NCBI GenBank assembly: GCA_000721375.1 | Contig: JOGW01000003.1 | Coordinates: 434,001-498,000 of the forward strand | Direction of reading: 5' to 3' | DNA: 64,000 bases | From: Streptomyces sp. NRRL B-3428 | GTDB taxonomy: Bacteria > Actinomycetota > Actinomycetes > Streptomycetales > Streptomycetaceae | Shown here: positions 32,717-41,500 of the stretch, piece by piece | Layout of the letters: each line of letters begins with the position of its first letter | How positions within the stretch are numbered: position 1 is the first letter of the stretch | Notes under the pieces: generated by a model | Told to the model about the DNA's origin: nothing | The model's database searches: none | The model's input: only the letters and a program-made list of their open reading frames with translations | Made by a program: the position numbers and the translations under genes

Positions 32717-34329
32717 CCCTCCTTCACCGCCCCACCCTCACCGTCGACACTCCACCCGGCGTCGAAGCCCGGGAAGAACAGGGGGACGTCTACCGAGACG
32801 TCGGCCTTGTACATGCCGCCCTCCGCATGGCAGCCCGAGTCGAAGCTGCCCTGCCAGGCGCCCGGCAGATGGTCACGGGCGGCCTCCTCGCACGCCGCCG
32901 CGGGGTCCTCGCCCCGCACAGCCGCGACCGCCCCCGCCCGGGCCCCCTCGTCCGCCGCGTTCCCCGCCAACGAGTACGTGTACCCGTACAACACGCACTG
33001 CCAGAGGATCGCGATCACCGCGAAGATGATCGGGGCCATGCCCGCGAACTCCAGCGTGACCGAGCCTTCGTCCCCGCCACGGGACCTACGGCGGCCGAAA
33101 CCGATCGAGCCGCGGTCGCCCGCCAGGCGGGCCGACTTGGCGCCGGACTTGGGGGCGGGGGCGTGGACCAGGCCCAGCTCCCCCGCCAGACCCCACAGCG
33201 CCTGCTTGACCGTGCTGCGGCTGTCCAGGTCCTGCATACGGCCCGCGTCCACCGCCGACTGGAGTTCCTTGAAGTTGGCGGGGACCGCCGAGCGGGCCAC
33301 GCGGGTGCCCGTGATGCGTTCGATCAGGGGCGGCTGGATCTCCGTGTTGCGCGTATGGCGGTTCACCACGACCACCGTCTCCTCCGCCTTGCGGATCTGG
33401 AGGCGGTCCCACATACGGACCATGCGCTTGGCCGCGCGGACCGCCACCACGTCCGGGGTGACCAACAGGACCGCCTGGTCGGCCATTTCGATGGCCGCCG
33501 CGTTCGCACTGCTCATCTGCGTACCGCAGTCGACCACCACGACTTCGTAGCGGTTGCGCAGGGCGCTGACCGCCTGGCGGGCCACACGGTCGGTGACGTC
33601 CTCGCCGCGTTCCCCCTCGCCCGGGGCGAGCAGGAGGCCGAGGCCCGTGGGGTGCGTGAACACCGCGTCCTGGAGGACGCGTGGGTTGATGTCGGGGATG
33701 CCGGCCAGGTCGACGATCGAGCGGCGGAACTGGACGTCCAGGTACGAGGCCACGTCCCCGGACTGGAGGTCCAGGTCGAGGAGGGCCACCGAGCGGCCCG
33801 ACGCGCGGGCTGCCAGGGCGAGTTGGACGGCGGTGAGTGTCGCGCCCACTCCCCCCTTCGCCCCGGAGACGGTGACCACCGTGCCGCCCGGTCCCGTGTA
33901 CGCCTCCGGGCCCTGCGTGAGGTGCGGGCGTACACCCATGGACCAGGAGGCCGCCGACTGGACGCGGGCCGCGAGCTCCTCGTATCCGAGAGGGAGGCTG
34001 ATCAGACCGCGCGCGCCCGCGTCCATCGCGGCCGAGAAGAGGCCGGGGCTCGGGTCGTGGGTGATGAGGATGACGCCGACCACCGGGAAGCGCATGGCGA
34101 CTTCGCGGATGAGTTCGAGGGCCGGGACCGGGCCTATGCGCTCATGGACGAGCACGACCTCAGGGAGCTCTTCGAGCGACTCGCCCGCGAGGCGGGCCAG
34201 CGTGTCGAGGAGCGCCGTGGAGTCGGCGACCGGCAACGCCGGTTCCGCGTCCGGGAGTTGGCTCAGGAGCGTGGCGAGCGAGCGGGCTGAGTCCGCGTCG
34301 CCCACGGCGGGCAGGATGCGGGTCGTCAC
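32713..34329 (-). CDS. TadZ/CpaE ATPase fused to a TadE pseudopilin
   Basis: A protein of 538 aa. Residues 1-130 look like a degenerate receiver domain. A MinD/ParA-type ATPase follows (about 145-390) with the deviant Walker A KGGVGAT (158-164), the VALLDLDLQSGDV switch and VVVDCGTQMSS. After a basic linker a complete TadE module is present (about 415-538): DEG-SVTL-EF (Gly422, Glu427, Phe428), one helix and a beta-rich tail with two cysteines. The ATPase half places TadZ in the cytoplasm, and the TadE half would cross the membrane, so cleavage at Gly422 would release the two parts. No frameshift is needed to read through. Confidence 0.9.
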   Translation of the reverse strand: MTTRILPAVGDADSARSLATLLSQLPDAEPALPVADSTALLDTLARLAGESLEELPEVVLVHERIGPVPALELIREVAMRFPVVGVILITHDPSPGLFSAAMDAGARGLISLPLGYEELAARVQSAASWSMGVRPHLTQGPEAYTGPGGTVVTVSGAKGGVGATLTAVQLALAARASGRSVALLDLDLQSGDVASYLDVQFRRSIVDLAGIPDINPRVLQDAVFTHPTGLGLLLAPGEGERGEDVTDRVARQAVSALRNRYEVVVVDCGTQMSSANAAAIEMADQAVLLVTPDVVAVRAAKRMVRMWDRLQIRKAEETVVVVNRHTRNTEIQPPLIERITGTRVARSAVPANFKELQSAVDAGRMQDLDSRSTVKQALWGLAGELGLVHAPAPKSGAKSARLAGDRGSIGFGRRRSRGGDEGSVTLEFAGMAPIIFAVIAILWQCVLYGYTYSLAGNAADEGARAGAVAAVRGEDPAAACEEAARDHLPGAWQGSFDSGCHAEGGMYKADVSVDVPLFFPGFDAGWSVDGEGGAVKEG

Positions 34330-34340
34330 AGGGGCCCCCT

Positions 34341-35048
34341 CTACTTGTCCTCGTCGAGGGTGTACGTACGGTCGTCCGGCGAGACCGGAGTGTCGCCGCC
34401 CTGGGAGATCAGGGCGAGCCGGACATGGGAGGCGAACGATTCGGCGTACGCGACGCGCTGCGCGTCCAGGGTGTTGAGGGCGAAGGTGATCGGGACCGCC
34501 TCGATCTGGCGGCCGGAGCGGTCGTCCTCACGGGGTTCGAGGGGTGTCAGTTTGCCGACGTCGAGGACGCGGGCGTTCTGAACGATGACCTTGGACTGGT
34601 CCTTGGCGGTTTCGTTCTCGGCTTTGAAGGTCGCGAAGATATTGACCGTGGAGCCAGGAGTGATCTTGCCCGCGACGCCCGTCGCGGCGTCGATCATGAT
34701 GGCGATTTCCTGTTCTCCGTCACCGAGTTCGGGGCGTTTCACGATCATGTCCGACTGGAGCAGCGAGCCCTTGCGGAGTTGCGTGACGGAGATCTTTCCG
34801 CGGATTTCGGCGAGGTCTCTCACGGCATTCGCGGAGAGCCAGCGCTCGGGCATCTCGATCTTCTCGAACTGGCCCGCTTCCAGTTCCTTGTACGGGGCGA
34901 TATCGCCTTTCAGGCGATACGCGGAGACCTCAGGCCCCACCTTCGAGTTGACGTCCCGGATCACCGAGAGCACCCCGGCGAAGGCGCCGAAGGCGCACAG
35001 GACCGACAGGAGCAGCAGGATCACACCGCGGCGCTGGCGAGAATTCAT
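34341..35048 (-). CDS. cpaB: CpaB/RcpC-like pilus assembly protein (SAF domain)
   Basis: A protein of 235 aa. One N-terminal helix (about 8-31) anchors an extracytoplasmic SAF domain: YRLKGDIAPYKELEAGQFEKI, LRKGSLLQSDMI and GKITPGSTVNIFATF, the last typical of the RcpC beta-clip. In Gram-negatives CpaB works with the outer-membrane secretin. In this actinobacterium there is no secretin gene, so it probably sits in or under the peptidoglycan. It lies 11 bp before the TadZ-TadE gene. Confidence 0.93.
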   Translation of the reverse strand: MNSRQRRGVILLLLSVLCAFGAFAGVLSVIRDVNSKVGPEVSAYRLKGDIAPYKELEAGQFEKIEMPERWLSANAVRDLAEIRGKISVTQLRKGSLLQSDMIVKRPELGDGEQEIAIMIDAATGVAGKITPGSTVNIFATFKAENETAKDQSKVIVQNARVLDVGKLTPLEPREDDRSGRQIEAVPITFALNTLDAQRVAYAESFASHVRLALISQGGDTPVSPDDRTYTLDEDK

Positions 35049-35131
35049 GAGCCGGACTACCTCGATCAGGTGGGGACGTTGTCGGGTCGAGCTGGCTGAC
35101 TGACTTGCTGCCTGGGTTCTCTCTTGCTGCG

Positions 35132-36058
35132 CTAGGGACCGATGGCCTTGCGTTGTTGTCCTGTGGCGAGGACACCTTTGGGGCGCGATTGGTTCTCGGA
35201 CGGCGGAAGTGTCTGCTGAACCGCCTGCGGGAGGGGCGCCGAGCAGAAACCGCAGCGGTCACCGATGAGTTCGAGCCCGCACCAGTGGCATTCCTCGCGT
35301 CTCACGGAGGAGACCAGCTGGTAGAGGACGGAGATATCGGGGATCGCGGCCGCGAATTCGATCAGTTTCCCGGTGGCCCACCAGCGGGTGGATTCGGCGG
35401 GCAGCGGTGCCTCGGCGACGCCCTGCACCTGCCAGGAGCGGGCGAGCGTCGCCGTGGGCCAGTCGGACTGCAACTGGCCCTTCGCGATGATCAGTTGGGT
35501 GGCGAAGCCGGGGGCTTCGAGGCGGGCGCCCTGGCCGCCGTTGCCGAGGCGGATCAGCTGGGGCTTGGGGTTGGCGAGCACCGCGAACTGGGAGCCGGGC
35601 ACCCAGGACTTGGCGTGCTGCTTGAGGCTGACGGGGACGCGGTCGAGTTTGGTGACGGAGCTCAGGACCGCGCCCGCGTAGATGTAGTGGGAGAGCAGCC
35701 GGGCCGCCGAGGCGAGGACTCCGGGGCTGAAGTCGCAGAGCGAGAGCTGCCTCAACTGCAGGGCCAGGACCGCGATTCCGAGCGGAGGGAGGTCCAGGTC
35801 GAGCAGCGCGATCCGGTCCGATTCGAGTACGCCGCGGACCGCGTGCAGACGGTGCACGGCCTGGGCGGGGAGCGAGGCCGGGCACAGGACGATCAGGTAG
35901 CCGTGCTGTTCGAGCAGGGCGTGCGTATCGGAGAGCGAGGCCTCCAGCGGGCGGGTGGTGCGGCCCTGGGGCGTCTGCAGGACGGCGGCCGGCGGTGTGT
36001 GCTGGTCGGGCGGCGGAAGGATCAGGTCGGGGGCCGTCACGGCTATGGCAGTCGGCAC
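35132..36058 (-). CDS. First Tad-operon gene: unknown protein with a C-terminal zinc ribbon
   Basis: A protein of 308 aa, family not recognised. The core (about 50-235) looks like an alpha/beta domain, and lines up with strands such as YLIVLCPASLP, IALLDLDLPP and QFAVLANPKPQLIRL. The C-terminus has CHWCGLELIGDRCGFCSAPL, four cysteines in CxxC-x(7)-CxxC spacing that should bind one zinc. There is no signal peptide. It starts at GTG 36058 behind a GGGGGA, and the Tad genes follow on the same strand with a gap of 83 bp. It could be a regulator or a cytoplasmic adaptor of the Tad ATPases. Confidence 0.78.
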   Translation of the reverse strand: MPTAIAVTAPDLILPPPDQHTPPAAVLQTPQGRTTRPLEASLSDTHALLEQHGYLIVLCPASLPAQAVHRLHAVRGVLESDRIALLDLDLPPLGIAVLALQLRQLSLCDFSPGVLASAARLLSHYIYAGAVLSSVTKLDRVPVSLKQHAKSWVPGSQFAVLANPKPQLIRLGNGGQGARLEAPGFATQLIIAKGQLQSDWPTATLARSWQVQGVAEAPLPAESTRWWATGKLIEFAAAIPDISVLYQLVSSVRREECHWCGLELIGDRCGFCSAPLPQAVQQTLPPSENQSRPKGVLATGQQRKAIGP

Positions 36059-36392
36059 GTCAAATCCCCCGATTCTCCGCGATCAGTTCCGACCACTTGC
36101 GGTCACTCGTGGCCTTCCTGCATCAGCACCATATCCACGTCATGCCCAGCTCAACACTGGATCGACGTAACTCCTGGTGAGAACTTGATCGACGCTGAGT
36201 GAAGATCGGCTTCCGCGTCCGCTTCGGGTGGCGAAGTCGGGCCTCCGCAAGGGGAGTTGCAGCTTCCAGAGGTCTTGACAACCTGAATGGTCTGGACCAG
36301 ATTGCGCGGCAGCACCAAGCGCTCCCCAGCTCTACAAACGGTGGCCACCGTCCCTTCTTCCTCACCCCCCTTAACTCATTGGGAGGCAAGTT
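36059..36392. other. Divergent promoter region, Tad operon and chitinase
   Basis: These 334 bp hold no supported gene. Near 36392 lies the chitinase promoter with its repeat-palindrome (36270-36303). The left part must hold the promoter of the minus-strand Tad cluster. Confidence 0.6.
36270..36303 (+). promoter_or_regulatory. Chitinase promoter with a DasR-type operator
   Basis: A -35 box TTGACA (36275-36280) is followed at 17 bp by CAGATT. The palindrome TGGTCTGGACCA (36288-36299) fits the DasR response element (consensus around TGGTCTAGACCA) and lies between the boxes. A second 12-bp copy, AGGTCTTGACAA (36270-36281), sits 18 bp upstream as a direct repeat, as in known Streptomyces chitinase promoters. 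N-acetylglucosamine-responsive control is therefore expected. Confidence 0.8.
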
Positions 36393-38078
36393 GTGGGCTC
36401 TGTAAGACGCATGTTGTTGGTTGCATTGGCCGGTGGCGCACTGGCGGTCGGTGGTCTGACCACCACCGCGCAGGCCGCCGATGTGAACGTGGCGAAGAAC
36501 GCCGGGTTCGAGAGCGGGCTCGCCAACTGGACCTGCAGCGCCGGGTCGGGGTCCACCGTCTCCTCACCCGTGCACGGCGGCGCGGCCGCCCTGAAGGGCA
36601 CGCCAGCCGGGCAGGACAACGCCAAGTGCACCCAGACGGTGGCCGTGAAGCCCAACTCCACGTATCAGCTCAGTGGTTGGGTGCAGGGCGGATACGCGTA
36701 TCTGGGCGCTTCGGGCACCGGGACCACCGATGTGTCCACGTGGACGCCCGACTCCGGGAGCTGGAAGCAGCTGTCGACGTCCTTCACGACCGGGGCCAAC
36801 ACGACTTCCGTCACCGTCTACACCCACGGCTGGTACGGACAGCAGCCCTACTTCGCCGATGACCTCTCGGTCGTCGGTCCCGACGGCGGCGGTGGCGGCG
36901 ACCCCGATCCCGTGGTGCCCGTGGCCCCGGCGGGGCTCGCCGTCTCGGGGACGACCTCGTCCTCGGTGTCCCTGGCGTGGAGCCCGGTCTCCAACGCGAC
37001 CGGCTACAACGTCTACCAGGGCGGGACCAAGGTCCAGTCGGTGAGCGGGAGTTCCGCGACCGTGACGGGTCTGAGCGCCTCCACCTCGTACAGCTTCCAG
37101 GTCACCGCCACGAACGCGGCGGGTGAGTCTCCCCGTACGACCGCGGTGAACGCCACCACCGCGCCCACCGGCGGCGGAGGCGGTGGCGGCGATGTGCCCG
37201 CCCACGCCGTGACCGGCTACTGGCAGAACTTCAACAACGGCGCGGCCGTCCAGAAGATCAGCGATGTGCAGTCGCAGTACGACATCATCGCGGTCGCCTT
37301 CGCCGATGCCACGGCGACGCCGGGCGCGGTGGACTTCACCGTCGACTCGGCCGGGCTCGGCGGCTACACGGAGGCCCAGTTCAAGGCCGATGTCGCGGCC
37401 AAGCAGGCGGCGGGCAAGACCGTGATCATCTCCATCGGCGGCGAGAAGGGCACGGTCGCGGTCAACAGCGCGGCCTCGGCGACGGCGTTCGCGAACTCGG
37501 TCTACGCGCTGATGCAGGAGTACGGGTTCGACGGGGTCGACATCGACCTGGAGAACGGGCTCAACTCCACGTACATGACCCAGGCGCTGCGCTCGCTCTC
37601 CTCGAAGGCGGGCTCGGACCTGGTGATCACGATGGCGCCGCAGACGATCGACATGCAGTCGACGTCGGGTGAGTACTTCAAGACGGCGCTGAACATCAAG
37701 GACATCCTGACCGTCGTCAACATGCAGTACTACAACAGCGGTTCGATGCTGGGCTGCGACGGCAAGGTCTACTCACAGGGGTCGGTGGACTTCCTGACGG
37801 CGCTGGCCTGCATCCAGCTGGAGGGCGGGCTCGACCCCTCCCAGGTGGGCCTCGGCCTGCCGGCCTCGACACGGGGCGCGGGGTCCGGCTACGTGGCGCC
37901 CTCGGTGGTGAACGCGGCGCTCGACTGCCTGACGAAGGGCACGTCGTGCGGCTCCTTCAAGCCGTCGCGTACGTATCCGGGGCTGCGGGGCGCGATGACC
38001 TGGTCCACCAACTGGGACGCGACGGCCGGCAACGCGTGGTCGAACGCGGTGGGGCCGCACGTGCACGGGCTGCCGTAA
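36393..38078 (+). CDS. Secreted GH18 chitinase with CBM and FnIII domains
   Basis: A protein of 561 aa. A signal peptide (1-28, ending AQA) is followed by a carbohydrate-binding jelly-roll module (about 30-165, NAGFESGLANWTCS, FADDLSVVG), a fibronectin type III domain (about 178-265), Gly-rich linkers and a GH18 catalytic barrel (about 275-561). The catalytic motif FDGVDIDLE is complete, with the proton-donor Glu. MQYYNSGS and the WSTNWDA Trp end are typical. It hydrolyses beta-1,4 bonds of chitin outside the cell. Expression should follow the DasR-type element in its promoter. A very strong hairpin ends the gene. Confidence 0.96.
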   Translation: MGSVRRMLLVALAGGALAVGGLTTTAQAADVNVAKNAGFESGLANWTCSAGSGSTVSSPVHGGAAALKGTPAGQDNAKCTQTVAVKPNSTYQLSGWVQGGYAYLGASGTGTTDVSTWTPDSGSWKQLSTSFTTGANTTSVTVYTHGWYGQQPYFADDLSVVGPDGGGGGDPDPVVPVAPAGLAVSGTTSSSVSLAWSPVSNATGYNVYQGGTKVQSVSGSSATVTGLSASTSYSFQVTATNAAGESPRTTAVNATTAPTGGGGGGGDVPAHAVTGYWQNFNNGAAVQKISDVQSQYDIIAVAFADATATPGAVDFTVDSAGLGGYTEAQFKADVAAKQAAGKTVIISIGGEKGTVAVNSAASATAFANSVYALMQEYGFDGVDIDLENGLNSTYMTQALRSLSSKAGSDLVITMAPQTIDMQSTSGEYFKTALNIKDILTVVNMQYYNSGSMLGCDGKVYSQGSVDFLTALACIQLEGGLDPSQVGLGLPASTRGAGSGYVAPSVVNAALDCLTKGTSCGSFKPSRTYPGLRGAMTWSTNWDATAGNAWSNAVGPHVHGLP

Positions 38079-38096
38079 CCCCCCACGGGAAAAGCT

Positions 38097-38140
38097 GGAG
38101 CCCCGCACCCACCGCTCCCCCGGTGGGTGCGGGGCTCCAG
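38097..38140. terminator. Perfect 19-bp hairpin, bidirectional terminator
   Basis: Arms 38097-38115 and 38122-38140 are exactly complementary with a 6-nt loop. AAAA precedes the stem on the plus strand, which reads as a T-run on the minus strand. It separates the convergent chitinase and small membrane protein genes. Confidence 0.88.
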
Positions 38141-38176
38141 GCATGTGCTGCCGGGTGCCTCCGGTACTGCCGGCGC

Positions 38177-38557
38177 CTACTGGCCGAGCGTGAAGGCGAG
38201 TCCCGCGATCACGCCGAACATGGCCGCGACGAAGGTCCACGTCTGCCTGCGCGTGAGCGCCTCCATCGGCTCGCCCGCCCGCTTCAGCTCCTGCTGGCGG
38301 CGGATCCAGCCCGCGAACAGGCAGCGCAGGATCGCCAGCGTCAGGGTGCCCAGGATGTACAGCTGGAGTGCCTGACGCGAACCTTCGCCCGAACCGCGCA
38401 GCGCTGTGCACGCCGCGGTCACGAGCATGATGGTGCCGCCCGCGACCAGCTTGGCCCGGATCCCGTCCACCATGGTCGCCATCGCCGTCGCGAGCGCGAG
38501 GCCCGCGACGACGGCGGCGATCCACCAGTGCGTATCGGTGAAGTGTTCGGTCAGCAC
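38177..38557 (-). CDS. Small four-helix membrane protein, candidate immunity protein
   Basis: A protein of 126 aa with about four hydrophobic helices (about 12-30, 37-53, 66-84, 106-123) and basic loops. The GTG start at 38557 follows GGGAG. It lies 32 bp after the giant ALF-repeat gene on the same strand. Small membrane proteins in this position usually protect the producer from a membrane-targeting toxin. No family is recognised, and that role is inferred from position and topology. Confidence 0.65.
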   Translation of the reverse strand: MLTEHFTDTHWWIAAVVAGLALATAMATMVDGIRAKLVAGGTIMLVTAACTALRGSGEGSRQALQLYILGTLTLAILRCLFAGWIRRQQELKRAGEPMEALTRRQTWTFVAAMFGVIAGLAFTLGQ

Positions 38558-38589
38558 AGGACTCCCTACCAGTTGCACTACCAGTCGAC

Positions 38590-41500
38590 CTACCAGTCGA
38601 AGACGTCGGCGATGCCGCCCGCGACTCCGCTGGCCACCCCGAAGATCTTGCTGCCGACCTCGTTCGCCAGGCCGGCCTTCGAGATGACCGTGCCCATGCC
38701 GGCGAAGATGCCGCCGACCACGAACATGCCCATGTCCTCGCTCCACTGCTCGGAGTCGAAGCCGTAGGACGTGCCGGCGAGGATGGCCGCGACGCCGCTC
38801 AGCCCCCAGGACACCAGGCCCACCGCGCCCGCGACACCGAGGATCGCCGGGGCCGCCGGCGGGAAGAAGAAGGCGGAGGCGGCGATGCCCACCGAGATGA
38901 CACCGGTGACCGCCGACCAGTGGCCGACGGCCTCGTGCCAGTCCTTCTCCCTGCCAAGGTCCTTGGGCCACAGGCCCCAGTACTCGGTGTTGCCCTCGCT
39001 GACCGGGCTCGTGCCGTTGGTCTCGTGGGCCACAGCCTCCATGGCGATCGTCTGTGCCTTCGCCTCGGCCTCGGCCCTGCGCTTGTCGGCGACGATCTTC
39101 TTGGCCGCGCTGGCCGCGGCCGCAGCCTCCGCCTTGCTCTTGCCCGCCGCGAGGGCCGCCGCCTGCGCCTGGGAGGCGGAGGCCTGGGCGCTGTTCGCGG
39201 ACGACACGGCCTCCTTGGCGGAGACGAGGGCACGGCTCATGGCGTAGTTGGCGGTGGCGGCGGCGGCGGTCGCGGTCTTCGCCGCGTTCTTGGCCGTCGC
39301 GGCGGATTCAGCGGCCTTCGTGGCGGAGGCGTCGGCGGCGTCCGCGTTCCTCTTCGCCTCGTCCTTGGCGAGCTCGGCGTCCTTGGAGTACTCACCCGCC
39401 TTGGTCGCCCAAGTGGTCGCTTCCGCCGCCGCGTTACGGGCCTCGGCCGCGGCCTTCTGCGCGTAGGAAGCGTCCTCCAGCGCCTCGAGGGCGACCTTCG
39501 ACGCAAGAGACAGGGCGGCACGGACCGCCGCCACGTGCGTGGCCTGGTCGTGGTCGAGCCGGGCGGCGTCGAACTGACCGGAGGTGACGAAGCTGCGCCG
39601 CATCTTCGCGGAGCCCTCCAGGGCGATCTGGGCCGCCGCCTTCGTGTACATGCCGCCCGTGTTGAACAGCCGCAGGATCTCGACGTTGTCGTCCTCCTTG
39701 ACCGCCTCCGCGAGTTCGAGGGAGAGGAAGCGGTGCATGGCGACCGGGCTGCCCGTGTCGAGCGCGGCCTGCGCCTTGGCCCTGACGGCGGAACCCGGGT
39801 TCTCGTTCAGGACCCGGAAGATCCTGACGCGGTACGTCTCGGCTCCCGCCGTGACGAAACCGCTGGACAGGAAGCGGGTAGGCGCCTCATCGTCCGTGCT
39901 CGCGAGCGCGGTGTGGGCCGCCTCGGCGATGTCCGCGATGGACATCCGGGCCACACCGAGAACGGTCTCACGGTCGTCGAGCTTCTGCGCGAGGCCCCGG
40001 TCGGCGTCGAGCCAGTTGAGGACGTCCTCGTCGTTGCCCGCCAGCGCGAACTCGGCGGCCTCCCGCGTCCAACTGCCGGTCACAGCAAGGAGCTTGGCAG
40101 CGGCGAAACGCCCGTCCGACACGGCCTTCGCCGTATCGCCCGAGGTCATGGCCGACTCGGCGGCGGCGATCAGATCCTTGATCTCCGACGAGGTCCGGTC
40201 CACCTCGGTGCGCTCACGGTCGGCGGCCACGGCGGCGTCGGTCTCGGACTTCGCCCGCAGCCGCGCCTCGGTGACACAGAGCTCGACCTCTTCGGCGAGG
40301 CGGGCGGTCTCCGCGGTGCGGGCCGCCTTCTCCACCTCCATGGCCTCCTTCACCGCGTCGTGCGCCTTGGTGGCGGCAGCGGTGGCGGCGTTCGCGGAAT
40401 CGGTGGAGCGCTTGGCGTACTCGACCGCCTCACCGGCGTGCGCGTACGCCTCCTCGGCGGCAGCCGCGGCGGCATAGGCGTGGTCGGCGGCGCTGTTGGC
40501 CGCGTCACGGGCCACTGCCGCGGCGTCCGCGGCACGGTTGGCCAGTGTCTGGGCCGTGTTCGCGGCCTTGGTGGCGCGGGCGGCCGCGGCGTCCGCCTCG
40601 GCGGCGGCCGCGCGGGCGGCGTTGGCCTGGGACTGTGCGGCGCCCGACGCGGCGGCGGCGTCGGCAGAGGCGGCGGCCGCAGCGGACGCGTTCTGGGCGG
40701 CGGACGCGGCGGCGTTGCCCGCGGAGGCGGCGCTGCGGGAGGCGATCGAGGCCTTGTCCGCGGCTGCCGCGGCCGTACGGGCCTTGGCGGCCGCGGCCTT
40801 CGCGCCCTGCGCGGCCTGGTTGGCGGCCTCGGCCTTGCCCGCGTCCTTCGACGCGGCGATCGCCGCGCTGTACGCACGGGCGGCGGCATTGCCCGCCGTG
40901 GCGGCCGCGGCCGCGGCGGCCTGGGCGGCCAGGGCCGCGCGCTGCGAGGCGTTCTGAGCCGTACGGGAGGCGGCGATCGCGCGGTTGGCGGCGGCGGCCG
41001 CGCCCTGCGCGGCGGACGCGGCGGCGTTGGCGGCCTTCGCCGACTTGGCCACGTCGTTCTGCGCCGCGCGGGCTTCCTCCGCCGCCTTGAGCGCGGCCGC
41101 CTTGGCCTTCTCTGCGGCGTCCTTCGCCTTCTCGGAGGCGGCCACGGCCTGCTCCGTCTGCAGACCGGCGATCTTGCCCTCGCGCTGCACGATCGCGACC
41201 AACTGGTCGATGGTCGCGGCCTCTTCGTCCCGGGCACGGGCGATGTACTGGCCCGAGGTCAGGAACGTACGGATGGCGTCGGGCGAACCGTCGTTCAGGG
41301 CGCGCTCGGCGTACTTCCTCACCTCGGGGGTCGCGGTGTTCAGGAGGGTGAAGACCGCGACCCGGTCGTCCTCCTGCTGCGCCGCGACCACGCCCTGGGT
41401 GAGGAAGGTCCTGAGCGCGGCGTCCGTGTCCGCGGTGAGCGCCTTGTTGGCCTCGCGCTTCACGGCGGAGCCGCTGTTGTTGAGGACGGTGAAGGTGAGC

